Shown here piece by piece: positions 36,161 to 44,091 of a stretch of DNA of 64,000 nucleotides (position 1 is its first letter; every line of letters begins with the position of its first letter). Position numbers and translations under genes: made by a program. Source of the DNA: Pacificimonas aurantium (GTDB taxonomy: Bacteria > Pseudomonadota > Alphaproteobacteria > Sphingomonadales > Sphingomonadaceae); contig NZ_JAGSGB010000001.1 of NCBI RefSeq assembly GCF_020092905.1, forward strand, positions 868,001 to 932,000, in the 5' to 3' direction. The notes beneath the pieces are model-generated. The model made no database searches. It saw only the letters and a program-made list of their open reading frames with translations, and had not been told where the DNA came from.

Positions 36161-36969
36161 GCGACAAGGACGAAGTGCCGCCAGAGGATGTGATCTACGA
36201 GGTCGCAGATCATGTCGCGACCATCACGCTTAACCGGCCGCACCGCCGCAATGCGCTGGGCTGGAACGCGTATGCGCAGCTCGAGAAGGGTCTGAAGGAT
36301 GCGTCCGCCGACAACGAGGTCCGCTGTGTGGTCGTCACGGGCGCGGATCCGGCATTCTGCTCGGGCGACGATGTTCAGGAAATCATGGCCGGCCCGAAAA
36401 GTTTCTCCGCGGAGAACAGGGCCGTCACCGTGAGGCACCAGCCGACACCCGCTGCCATGGCCGCGCTTGAATGTGAGAAGCCAATGATCGCCGCGGTCAA
36501 CGGAGCAGCGATCGGTTGGGGCATGGAACTTGCCCTTTATGCCGACATACGTCTTGCGTCCGAAAAGGCTAAATTCTCGGAGATGTTTATCAAGCGCGGG
36601 CTAGTCTGCGACGTGGGCGGTTTTTACCGTTTGCCGGCCATAGTCGGCCCGGCCAAAGCGGCGGAATTGCTCTATACTGGCGACGTCGTCGATGCTGAGG
36701 AAGCTTTGCGGATCGGCCTCGTTACCGAGGTCGTTCCGCATGCCGGGCTGCTGCCGGCGGCCTATGAACTTGCGGGCCGTATCGCCGCCAATCCGCCATT
36801 GGCACTGCGCTTTATGAAGCAGGGACTGGCTCGCGCGTCCTACGGGGACCCGCATGAGATCGGCGCCTGGGCCATCGCTACCATCCGCCGACTGATGGAT
36901 ACCGAGGATCACAAGGAGGGTGTGGCGAGCTTCCTTGAGAAGCGCGATCCGGTCTTCACGGGGCGCTGA
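36157..36969 (+). CDS. Enoyl-CoA hydratase/isomerase family protein (crotonase) 3
   Basis: A 270-residue crotonase whose ATG overlaps the kinase stop (ATGA). The oxyanion-hole regions are DPAFCSGDDVQEIM and NGAAIGWGMELALYADIRLA; the second active-site region is RGLVCDVGGFYRLPAIVG. The first catalytic glutamate is present (MELA) and the second position is aspartate. It is the last gene of the tightly packed run from 30830 and may hydrate the enoyl-CoA made by the dehydrogenases. The three crotonases of the cluster differ in their catalytic acids, so they probably do different steps. Confidence 0.9.
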   Translation: MSDKDEVPPEDVIYEVADHVATITLNRPHRRNALGWNAYAQLEKGLKDASADNEVRCVVVTGADPAFCSGDDVQEIMAGPKSFSAENRAVTVRHQPTPAAMAALECEKPMIAAVNGAAIGWGMELALYADIRLASEKAKFSEMFIKRGLVCDVGGFYRLPAIVGPAKAAELLYTGDVVDAEEALRIGLVTEVVPHAGLLPAAYELAGRIAANPPLALRFMKQGLARASYGDPHEIGAWAIATIRRLMDTEDHKEGVASFLEKRDPVFTGR

Positions 36970-37034
36970 AAAATGGAGGGTGAGGACACTTCTGGCCTCT
37001 GCGGCACTGCATGCCGCGGCTTCTCTTGAGGCAG

Positions 37035-37063
37035 CCAGGGCGGCGCTTCGGCAAGGGCCCTGG
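37035..37063. other. Short intergenic hairpin before the NUDIX gene
   Basis: CCAGGGC and GCCCTGG, a perfect 7-pair inverted repeat, enclose GGCGCTTCGGCAAGG in the 146-base gap between crotonase 3 and the NUDIX gene. A second small pairing, CGGCA with TGCCG, is about 40 bases upstream. No T-run follows, so this is not a standard terminator; it may be an mRNA element or chance. Confidence 0.25.
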
Positions 37064-37115
37064 AGGCGAACCCTCTTTCCCTGCAACTCGGTATAGCAAG
37101 GAATAGGACCCGAAA

Positions 37116-37862
37116 ATGCCCAGCGAAGCCGTGCTTCCGCGCCTTGCCGCGACCGTGCTGCTGATCCGCGACGATCCGCTCCAAGTCCTGATGGTGCGGC
37201 GCAACGGGCGCGGGATGTTCGCCCATTTGCTGGTATTTCCCGGCGGGCTGCTGGAGGACGAAGACTCGTGTGACAGCTGGCTCGAGCACTGCGTGAATGC
37301 CGATGCATTCTCTGCCGAGGAGCGGGCACATCGCATTGCGGCGCTTCGCGAGACTTGGGAAGAAGCATCCGTACTGATTGTCGACGGTGCGGAAGGGGAT
37401 TTTCTCGGACCACCCTCAAGTTCAACACCCGCCGAGTTCCGCCATGCAGTGATTGCCAGCGGCGGAAAGCTGGACCTCGCCGCGCTCCAGCTTTTCGGCC
37501 ATTGGGTAACCCCGGAGGACGCGCCAAAACGGTACGACACCCAGTTCTTCATCGCGCGTGCTCCCGATGGGCAAGTCGCGGTTTGCGACGGCGGTGAGAC
37601 GGTTGCCCTGGAATGGATCGAGCCGCACCTGGCGCTGCAGCGGGGCCGGGAAGGTAAGGGGGGCGTCATGTTCCCGACCCGCCTGAACCTGCTACGTCTG
37701 AATGAAACGAGTTGCGTAGACGATGCCTTCGCGGCCAGCGAAACCAGACCTATTGTGAAGGTGACGCCGCGGGTAGAGCAGCGCGGAGACGGCTTGGTCG
37801 TTTGTATACCCAGCGATGCTGGCTACAGCGAATGGGAGGAGCCCGCCGTTAAGCGCGACTGA
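37116..37862 (+). CDS. NUDIX hydrolase, NUDT19-like
   Basis: A 248-residue protein. The fold starts with AATVLLIRDDPLQVLMVRRN and VFPGGLLEDED. The Nudix box is split: the GG part is followed by about 30 extra residues before RETWEEASVLI, which supplies the RExxEE metal ligands. This interrupted box is typical of the NUDT19/RP2p group, which hydrolyse CoA and acyl-CoA to 4'-phosphopantetheine and 3',5'-ADP. Placement beside acyl-CoA genes supports a role in trimming CoA esters. The ATG at 37116 has only a weak upstream AGGA at some distance. It is convergent with the PRISE-like gene, 11 bases away. Confidence 0.82.
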   Translation: MPSEAVLPRLAATVLLIRDDPLQVLMVRRNGRGMFAHLLVFPGGLLEDEDSCDSWLEHCVNADAFSAEERAHRIAALRETWEEASVLIVDGAEGDFLGPPSSSTPAEFRHAVIASGGKLDLAALQLFGHWVTPEDAPKRYDTQFFIARAPDGQVAVCDGGETVALEWIEPHLALQRGREGKGGVMFPTRLNLLRLNETSCVDDAFAASETRPIVKVTPRVEQRGDGLVVCIPSDAGYSEWEEPAVKRD

Positions 37863-37873
37863 GACGCTGCCTG

Positions 37874-38974
37874 TCAGGGTGAGGGAACGATGCCGAGGAC
37901 GGCCACCTCGTCCAGCAGCCGAGCGAACATTTTTTCGGTGTCCTCGCAAGCCCCGAATCCAGCCTGACGCAGTTTGATTGTGCTGACCAGAACTGGCGCC
38001 CTGGCGGCATCGGCCGGCGCCTCCACACCGAAGAGCAGGTCAGCATAATGATGCGATTCGCCGACCAGTTCCTTTAGAGATTGGGGGCGCAGTCCGTACT
38101 TTTCGACGACGTCGTCCCAGACATCGGCATGCTGCAGCAGATAGTCTGCCAGCGAGAAGGGTTCACCATAGGCCGGTTCCATCTTCAGCGCGCGCGCAAT
38201 TGCAGGCCAAACGCCTTGCCAGGTAAAGACATCGCCATTGGTAATGTTGAAGATCTGATCGGCCGCTTCCACGGCGTCGGAAGCCCAGAACAAGGCGTCT
38301 GCCACCAGCTCTGCAGACACTGCCTCCGCAACGCCGCCAGGGCGGCCGGGATAGGTCAGCGGCCTTCCGAGTGTCCGTTGGATCGCGGCATAGGCACCGA
38401 GGACGGGAATGATGTTCATCGCCGCGCCTGTCGCCGTCCCGAACACGACTTGGGGCCGCCAGATGGTCAGGCTCCAGGGCGCGCCTGCGCGTTTCTCGCG
38501 CAGATAGTCCTCCTGAAGCCAGTAGAAATTGGCATGCGGGTCGCGCGCCTGGCTTTCCCGAGCCGGGACCGAGATCTCGTGCACATGCGCTCCATAGGCT
38601 TTCGTGCCTTGCAGGGCGCTGACATGTGACAGTTTCGTCGCACTGCTGAGAAGCGGCTCCATCAGGTTCCGCATCATCGCCAGGTTCGTTTGCATCTGGT
38701 CCGCTTCATGCCAACCGGCGACGAGCCCCGGTTTTTCGAACAGAGCAGCGTAAACCAGATGGGTGAGATCGCCGAGTTCGCTAGCTGCGTTCGCGCAAGC
38801 CTCTTCGTCCAGTAGATCGATCGCCAGATGTTCGACATCTAGTTCGGGGGGCAGGTCCGGCGGTCTCCGCGACAGGCCGATCACACGGTCGAACCCGCTC
38901 TTCGCAAAGCGTTCGGCTGCCGCTTGTCCGATGACGCCGCTTGCGCCGACGATTAGCGCGGTTTTCTTGCTCAT
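37874..38974 (-). CDS. SDR-family reductase of the PRISE (progesterone 5-beta-reductase/iridoid synthase) type
   Basis: A 366-residue atypical/extended SDR. The ATG at 38974 follows AAAGGTGAATATA; a GTG nine bases earlier overlaps that site. The cofactor motif is LIVGASGVIGQAAAERF with LSRRPPDLP. A lysine in LQGTKAYGAHVHE and a tyrosine in NFYWLQEDYL occupy the positions of the catalytic Lys and Tyr of plant 5-beta-reductases. These enzymes reduce activated C=C bonds of enones with NADPH. In a catabolic cluster it may reduce an enone of a terpenoid- or steroid-like substrate; this is inference. It is downstream of the TonB receptor gene with a strong hairpin between them. Confidence 0.8.
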   Translation of the reverse strand: MSKKTALIVGASGVIGQAAAERFAKSGFDRVIGLSRRPPDLPPELDVEHLAIDLLDEEACANAASELGDLTHLVYAALFEKPGLVAGWHEADQMQTNLAMMRNLMEPLLSSATKLSHVSALQGTKAYGAHVHEISVPARESQARDPHANFYWLQEDYLREKRAGAPWSLTIWRPQVVFGTATGAAMNIIPVLGAYAAIQRTLGRPLTYPGRPGGVAEAVSAELVADALFWASDAVEAADQIFNITNGDVFTWQGVWPAIARALKMEPAYGEPFSLADYLLQHADVWDDVVEKYGLRPQSLKELVGESHHYADLLFGVEAPADAARAPVLVSTIKLRQAGFGACEDTEKMFARLLDEVAVLGIVPSP

Positions 38975-38992
38975 TATATTCACCTTTCGCGC

Positions 38993-39025
38993 GCCCCTCC
39001 GGTCGGATGTGCCAACCGGAGGGGC
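38993..39025. other. Perfect 11-pair intercistronic hairpin between receptor and reductase genes
   Basis: GCCCCTCCGGT at 38993-39003 and ACCGGAGGGGC at 39015-39025 are exact inverted repeats with an 11-base loop. It lies 16 bases after the receptor stop and 18 bases before the PRISE start. On the minus strand no T-run follows, so it more likely stabilises or processes a shared mRNA than terminates it, though partial termination is possible. Confidence 0.6.
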
Positions 39026-39041
39026 TAGCTGTGAGGTATTC

Positions 39042-41585
39042 CTACATTTCCCAGGTGAAGGTCAGGCCGTAGGTAGCTGGCATTCCGGTATAGCGGACAA
39101 GGACGTCGTTCGTGCGCGCTGCCTGCGTCCAGTACCACTCGTTGAAGACGTTCCGGCCCCAGATTTGCAGCGTCCACGGTCCGCTCTCGATCCCGGCCCG
39201 CAGGTCCACCAGCGTGCGTTCGGTGATCTCGAGAATATCGTCCGGCTGCAGGGCATTGGGACTCTGGTCATAGAAGAACTGCCGTGTGCTCGACTGGTAG
39301 TTCACCGTCGCGCCGACATAGGCGGCGAGCGAACTGCTTAGCGGGAAGTTATACTCAGCATCGCCATATGCCTGCCAAGGCGGGGCGTTTGGAAAGGGCT
39401 CGTCCTTGAAGTTCACCGGTTGCGGCGAGAACGGATCGAAGTTGAAATAATCCCCGATCACCCGGCTGTGGGCATAGCTTACCCCGGCAGACAGGTTGAT
39501 GTTGCTCGTCGGCGCGGCAACCATCGACAGTTCGAAGCCCTTCACCTCCGATTCCGGTACGTTCACCAGAGCCGGAAGGGCGCCGAATACCGGATCGTTC
39601 AGGCTGCCAAGAATCTGCTTGTCCTTGTAATCATAGTAGAACAGCGCGCCGTTCAGCTGCAGCTGGCGATCGAACAACGTGCTCTTCGCGCCGACCTCAT
39701 AGGCCGTCAGCTGCTCTTGGACCGCAGGTTCCAGCTGTTCGAAAGAGCTGGTTGCAACCGTTGGAAATCCGCCTGCTTTGAAGCCCCGGCTGACATTTGC
39801 ATATATGAGCGTATCCGCGACCGGCTTCCAGTCCAGCCCCAGGCGGAACGAGACGTTGTCCTGATCGAGTTCGTTGAAGAAATCGGGGCTCGCGGGATTG
39901 AAAGTCGGTGCCGGTCCCGTCGTAGCGCAAGCCCCGGGTCCGGGGTTGATTCCGGGGCCTTCGCCTGCAGCGTACTGCTCCGGCGTAATCAGCCCATTTA
40001 CGAAAGCCAGAAGGTTCTGGATCTGCAACGAGGCCAACGACCATGTGCCATCGCCCGAATCGTGCGCACAACCCTGATAGTCCTTGTTCACCTTCGTGTA
40101 GCGCAATCCGCCATAGGCCGAGATGGTATCCGTCAGCGGAAGGTTGATGTTGCCGAATACGGCGTAGGTATCGGTTTCCTGCCGGTTCTGCGGATTTGTC
40201 GGGCCGAGAAGGATGCCGAGCGTCGGAACTGCGCCGGAATTTCCGTAACTTTGCAGGAAGTTGTCGTAGGTCTTGTCGTGCTCGTAATTAAGGCCGACGA
40301 TCCAGTTTCCGTCTAGGCCGAATGTCCCGGTTGCCCGAACCTCCTGGTAGAAGGTCTCGATATAGCCTCGCTGCTGCGACTCGTAGTCCTGGTAGATGAT
40401 ACCGTCGCCTTCGACCGGCTGGTCGCGCTCGAAGCGCTCGAACGCAGTCAACGAGATCAGCGAGATTGCGTCGGAGGCGTCATATTCTAGGCGCAGGGCC
40501 CCCTGGTAGAAACTGTTATCCCGGGCCAGGCTGGTACAGTTGTCCGCGGTCGTCGGCCGTAGGGGATCGTATCCGTAGGGCGGCGGAATTGTGTTGAACG
40601 GCTCGTTGAACGGAGACTCGTTGATGCAGATGCTGCGATCTGCCGCGCGGGGGTTCTCGGGCGCACGTGGGTAGGCGTCGATACGCGGATCGACGCCATT
40701 CGTCGGATTTAGTGGCGCGATGCCATATAGCTGCGGCACCTGCGAGTCCGACTTGTCGCGCCAGCCATTGATGTTGAGGAGCGCACGAAAGTTGTCCGAG
40801 GGCTCGTATTCCAGAAGTACGCGACCGATCCATAGGTCGCGCTGTCCAGAGGTAAGCGGCGTCGTGTAACCTTTCTGCCAGTCGTCCATCGTCTGACGGC
40901 GCACGGCGACGCGGGCATTCAGACCATCCGCAAGCGGCCCGGATACGAACCCCTCGGCGTCCAGCTGGTCGAAACGGCCATAGCTGATCTTCGCGCCGGC
41001 GGAAGGAATGTCGGTGGGCTTGTTCGCTATATAGTTGATCGCGCCGCCTGTAGCGTTTTGACCGAACAGAATGCCCTGTGGCCCTTTCAAAACCTCCACG
41101 CGTTGCAGATCGAGCGCCGCGCCTGCGGTCATGACCGAGAAGGGCAGCGGAACCTCGTCGACATAGACGCTGACAGTCGGAGAGGCCGCGAGCGAAGTAT
41201 CCTGGAACCCGACCCCGCGTATGGTGAAGATCGGCGTACCATAAGCGGACGGAGTGAAGTTGAGGCCCGGAGTGACTTTCGAAAGGTCTTCTACGTCGTC
41301 GATACCAAGCCGCGTCAACTGCTCTTCGCCGATCGCATTGATCGACATGCCGATATCGTTGACGAGTTCGGTACGCTTCTGCGCCGTCACGACAATTACG
41401 TCGATCTTGCCCCGATCGGATTCTGTCAAAGCCGAAGCGGCTTCGGGAGGCTGCGCTCGGGCGCCGCTCGCGTCGCTCTGGACATCGGGCGAACCCTGAC
41501 CGTCCTGCGCAAGCGTGGCGGGCGTCAGAACAAGGTTTCCAACCAACAAGGAAGCGCTCGCAAGGAGCGCGCGACGAACACTCAT
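39042..41585 (-). CDS. TonB-dependent receptor (outer-membrane transporter)
   Basis: An 847-residue receptor without STN domain. The N-terminus is a signal peptide (MSVRRALLASASLLVGNLVL, ending LAQ), then an Ala/Ser/Asp-rich linker, a TonB box at IDVIVVTAQKR, and a plug with FTIRGVGFQDTSL and RVEVLKGPQGILFGQNATGG. The long barrel ends RYTGMPATYGLTFTWEM. Sphingomonads use many such receptors for carbon sources as well as iron. Here the gene closes the catabolic cluster and is upstream of the PRISE reductase on the same strand, so uptake of the cluster's substrate is a reasonable guess. Candidate operator motifs lie about 115 and 240 bases before its start. Confidence 0.93.
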   Translation of the reverse strand: MSVRRALLASASLLVGNLVLTPATLAQDGQGSPDVQSDASGARAQPPEAASALTESDRGKIDVIVVTAQKRTELVNDIGMSINAIGEEQLTRLGIDDVEDLSKVTPGLNFTPSAYGTPIFTIRGVGFQDTSLAASPTVSVYVDEVPLPFSVMTAGAALDLQRVEVLKGPQGILFGQNATGGAINYIANKPTDIPSAGAKISYGRFDQLDAEGFVSGPLADGLNARVAVRRQTMDDWQKGYTTPLTSGQRDLWIGRVLLEYEPSDNFRALLNINGWRDKSDSQVPQLYGIAPLNPTNGVDPRIDAYPRAPENPRAADRSICINESPFNEPFNTIPPPYGYDPLRPTTADNCTSLARDNSFYQGALRLEYDASDAISLISLTAFERFERDQPVEGDGIIYQDYESQQRGYIETFYQEVRATGTFGLDGNWIVGLNYEHDKTYDNFLQSYGNSGAVPTLGILLGPTNPQNRQETDTYAVFGNINLPLTDTISAYGGLRYTKVNKDYQGCAHDSGDGTWSLASLQIQNLLAFVNGLITPEQYAAGEGPGINPGPGACATTGPAPTFNPASPDFFNELDQDNVSFRLGLDWKPVADTLIYANVSRGFKAGGFPTVATSSFEQLEPAVQEQLTAYEVGAKSTLFDRQLQLNGALFYYDYKDKQILGSLNDPVFGALPALVNVPESEVKGFELSMVAAPTSNINLSAGVSYAHSRVIGDYFNFDPFSPQPVNFKDEPFPNAPPWQAYGDAEYNFPLSSSLAAYVGATVNYQSSTRQFFYDQSPNALQPDDILEITERTLVDLRAGIESGPWTLQIWGRNVFNEWYWTQAARTNDVLVRYTGMPATYGLTFTWEM

Positions 41586-41694
41586 AAATCCTCCCCATTT
41601 TCGACCGGTTGTCCGGTGCTGTCTTTTGAGGCGGTGCGGCGAAGTTCTCCCTCCACTCGTGAGCCTCGAGCCATGGATATCAGGCCGAAATGAA

Positions 41695-41843
41695 ATTAGC
41701 TAGTCACAAAACTAATTCCCCTCTCCCCATCGCGCCGACGGTGGCGGACGGACGAGCGGTTCGTGGGTTTCCGTCGAAATTGCCGGGACGGCGACGTGGC
41801 AAATGCCGCCAGCGGGCCGGTTAAACGGTTAGCTAAGCAAACC
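41695..41843. promoter_or_regulatory. Candidate operator region before the TonB receptor gene
   Basis: GCTAGTCAC at 41699-41707 matches the GTTAATCAC core of the sites at 21651 and 24224 in 7 of 9 bases, within an inverted arrangement ATTAGC...ACTAAT (41695-41716). A second element at 41819-41843 has ends GGTT and AACC and a centre TTAGCTAA, and shares GGTTARCTAA with 30758-30767. No clear promoter hexamers could be fixed. Confidence 0.35.
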
Positions 41844-41990
41844 CGTTCTGCGGCCAACCTTGGTAACAAGAGAGCCACCGGCTGTTAGCGCGGTTATGTT
41901 CGTGCAACCTATCTGCATGCATGGCTTCTGGATCGCCAAGTCTGGTCCTCGGGATGCTCGCCAGCGATCTTCCATGCGCAGCGCCTTTGT

Positions 41991-42134
41991 TTGGCCGCTA
42001 GGCTCTCGATCCCCGTTTCCGCTGTCAGGGTCCGGCGGGAACGCCAGCTTCGTCTGATCATGTCCAGTGACGAAAGTGCGCCGCCGCCTGCGCGTCGCGA
42101 CAGCAAGCTCATTGCGCTTGTGGCGAAAGCGATG
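41991..42134 (+). pseudogene. Remnant of a serine recombinase C-terminal region
   Basis: Forty-eight codons without a start, in the same orientation as the recombinase at 60209. They read SIPVSAVRVRRERQLRL, then PPPARRDSKLIALVAKAM, against SINIPAARVRRGRQLRL and PKPARRDGKLIALVAEAM in the recombinase, so the two share most residues and much DNA sequence over this stretch. Similarity ends abruptly after AKAM. A second short match, GATCGCGGAGGCGATGG (42168 onward), repeats the DNA for the same VAEAM part, which suggests a rearranged or partly duplicated end. No catalytic domain is present. It marks the left side of the accessory block. Confidence 0.7.
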
Positions 42135-42233
42135 TCCTATCTCTGCGTTGGGCGTGCAGAAAGCGTTGATCGCGGAGGCGATGGGGGACCATGCGCATAT
42201 CGACAACGGAGTCTGTTCGACCCTCGGTAGTCG

Positions 42234-43784
42234 TTACGCAACAATGCCATACAAATCGCGCAATCGTTGGGCGGCCGCCTCTTGCGCTAGTTGACCGACC
42301 CTGTCGGTTGGCAAGCCGCTAAAGTTCAGGTCACCCGAGCGCACTAGCCATGAATGGACTGCGCGCCTGGCGGTCACAGCGAACAGGGTTTCGACATACA
42401 GCTTCGCGCTGATGGAAAGTGAGCGCTCACCATCGCCGAAGCTTTTTATATTGAGCGGGGGGTCGAAACCCGGCCCCTCGAGCGAATCGACTAGGCCAAC
42501 AAATGCTTGCATGTCGTCCTGCAGCGAATGCAGCGGGCTCGCGATGGCCGCGGGGAACTTGCGGCGCAGGGAGGAGAGATTAGTTCCGGCCATTGCGAGG
42601 AACTGTCGCAAACAATCGCTTGGCTGATGGAGGGGGTCGAGTGAGGGCAACTCTGTTGGGTAGAAGGCAGCACTGTGCGGATCGTCGCCCAAACCGACAT
42701 GCGTGACGAGCCGTTCCCTCTCATTCAGCCACCAGCACATTGCCGGGGCGTTCTCTAGTCCGCCGCAAACCGGTTTGAAAGTCGCCAAGCCTGATACGAG
42801 CCGCTCGAACCTGCCGACCGGGTGAAATTCATCCCATGTGCAATCGAGCGGGGAACCATCGCTGGGAATCACCGGATTGAGAGCAATGTCGCATATCAGC
42901 AGGAACAGCTCGAAGAAGTGTGGAACGTCGTCGCCTGGGATGTGCTGCACATAGAAATTGAGCGCTTCGGTGTAGAGCGAATGACGCTTGTCCATGAATC
43001 GTTCGAGCGTTACCGCCAGTGCGCGGGCGCCGAACTCGACCGAACGTTCGTCCGGCAGCTGGCGGGCGAAATCGGCGTGGCAGAGATATTGCTCGACGAG
43101 CGCAGCCGCCTCTTCGATGTGACGGACCGTCAGCCGAGATTGGCGTGGAAAACTGGAAAACTCGTCGCTCGGGCCAAGCGCCAGCGTTGTCTTGAGAAAT
43201 GTCTCGTCGGGCGCATTGAAAACCGAACGCAGGTCCTCGCCTGCTGCCACATAGCGTAGGCCGAGCCCGACCATGAAACGCGGGTCAATGGGGCCGAGCA
43301 GTGGTATCCCATCGTCAATCAGAAAGTGCTCGAGCGCGACGGTCGCCCACCAATGGTCGAACAGGGACTGCACGGTGGTCGAATAGCCAAATGCGTGACG
43401 GAGTTGCCCCTGCCGATCACGCTGGGCAGGCGCAACGCCGCGATTTCTCTGATCCTTCAGCGCAGCGAGTTCCGCCGGAGTGGCTGTGGTCAGGATGGCA
43501 TCGGCGAGGTCGCCAGTGGTCACGCGATTGAAAGCAAGGAAGCGTCCAAAGCTGGTGCCCGCCAATTGTAGCCAGTGCAGCTGCTCATGGGTTCGCGCCG
43601 CGGCGGCGACGAAAATGCTAAGATCCGCTTCCTCAAGCAGTCGCATCTCGTCGTAGTCGAAACTTTGGACCTCGTCCGGGTATGCCGACAGATCGACGAA
43701 GAGGGTGTCTGGCCAGAAGCGGGCGCCAGCGGCGTTCTCGAACCTCGGATGAGGTTCGAAGGGGTCAATCTGCCTGGGCATCAT
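42234..43784 (-). CDS. Unrecognised protein with an HExxH motif
   Basis: A 516-residue protein of no family I can name. Residues 66-70 are HEQLH inside TRTHEQLHWLQLAG-like helical sequence (from RTHEQLHWLQLAGTSFG), the form of a zinc metallopeptidase active site. A third ligand cannot be fixed; a glutamate in LYTEALNFYVQH is one candidate. There are no membrane segments or signal peptide. The start overlaps the end of the 108-residue gene by 20 bases, so the two are translationally coupled. The neighbours (recombinase remnant, RloC-like ATPase) suggest a mobile or defence role, but the motif alone does not prove peptidase activity. Confidence 0.6.
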   Translation of the reverse strand: MMPRQIDPFEPHPRFENAAGARFWPDTLFVDLSAYPDEVQSFDYDEMRLLEEADLSIFVAAAARTHEQLHWLQLAGTSFGRFLAFNRVTTGDLADAILTTATPAELAALKDQRNRGVAPAQRDRQGQLRHAFGYSTTVQSLFDHWWATVALEHFLIDDGIPLLGPIDPRFMVGLGLRYVAAGEDLRSVFNAPDETFLKTTLALGPSDEFSSFPRQSRLTVRHIEEAAALVEQYLCHADFARQLPDERSVEFGARALAVTLERFMDKRHSLYTEALNFYVQHIPGDDVPHFFELFLLICDIALNPVIPSDGSPLDCTWDEFHPVGRFERLVSGLATFKPVCGGLENAPAMCWWLNERERLVTHVGLGDDPHSAAFYPTELPSLDPLHQPSDCLRQFLAMAGTNLSSLRRKFPAAIASPLHSLQDDMQAFVGLVDSLEGPGFDPPLNIKSFGDGERSLSISAKLYVETLFAVTARRAVHSWLVRSGDLNFSGLPTDRVGQLAQEAAAQRLRDLYGIVA

Positions 43785-44091
43785 CTACCATGACGCGTTC
43801 GCTTCCGAACCGCCTGATGAGCGCACTGCCAGCCTTTTTCATCAAGTCATAGGCGATCCCGCCAGCAGCCGCCTGTCCAACCCAGATCACTACGGTGAGG
43901 AAGGTGATGCCTTCTCCACGCTTGCTTGGGTCAAAGGGATCACCCGATGTGTCGATATGGGTTACACCGAGCATCTCCAGTTCGTCCGGCGACAGCTCCT
44001 CTCGAAGAGTTGCCAGCACCTCCTCTTCGCGGGCCTCGACGGAAATCTTCTCAATCAATCGTCCCACTCCCTTGCCGAAAGCGTCAGGCAT
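43765..44091 (-). CDS. Small unrecognised protein coupled to the HExxH protein
   Basis: A 108-residue protein. The first half is charged and helical (VGRLIEKISVEAREEEVL, LSPDELEMLGVTHID); the second half has one hydrophobic Gly/Ala-rich segment (ITFLTVVIWVGQAAAGGIAY) that could cross the membrane, then a basic end (KKAGSALIRRFGSER). Its stop lies inside the start of the downstream HExxH gene. GGACGA is close upstream of the ATG. Possible roles include a membrane effector, an anchor, or a regulator/substrate of the partner; none is supported by recognised homology. Confidence 0.55.
   Translation of the reverse strand: MPDAFGKGVGRLIEKISVEAREEEVLATLREELSPDELEMLGVTHIDTSGDPFDPSKRGEGITFLTVVIWVGQAAAGGIAYDLMKKAGSALIRRFGSERVMVDDAQAD

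Noticed and set aside
41829-41900. Possible DUF3489/DUF2924 remnant upstream of the recombinase remnant
   Set aside because: Only a Lys/Arg/Ala-rich stretch and a short SGPR match are seen, too little to separate from chance.
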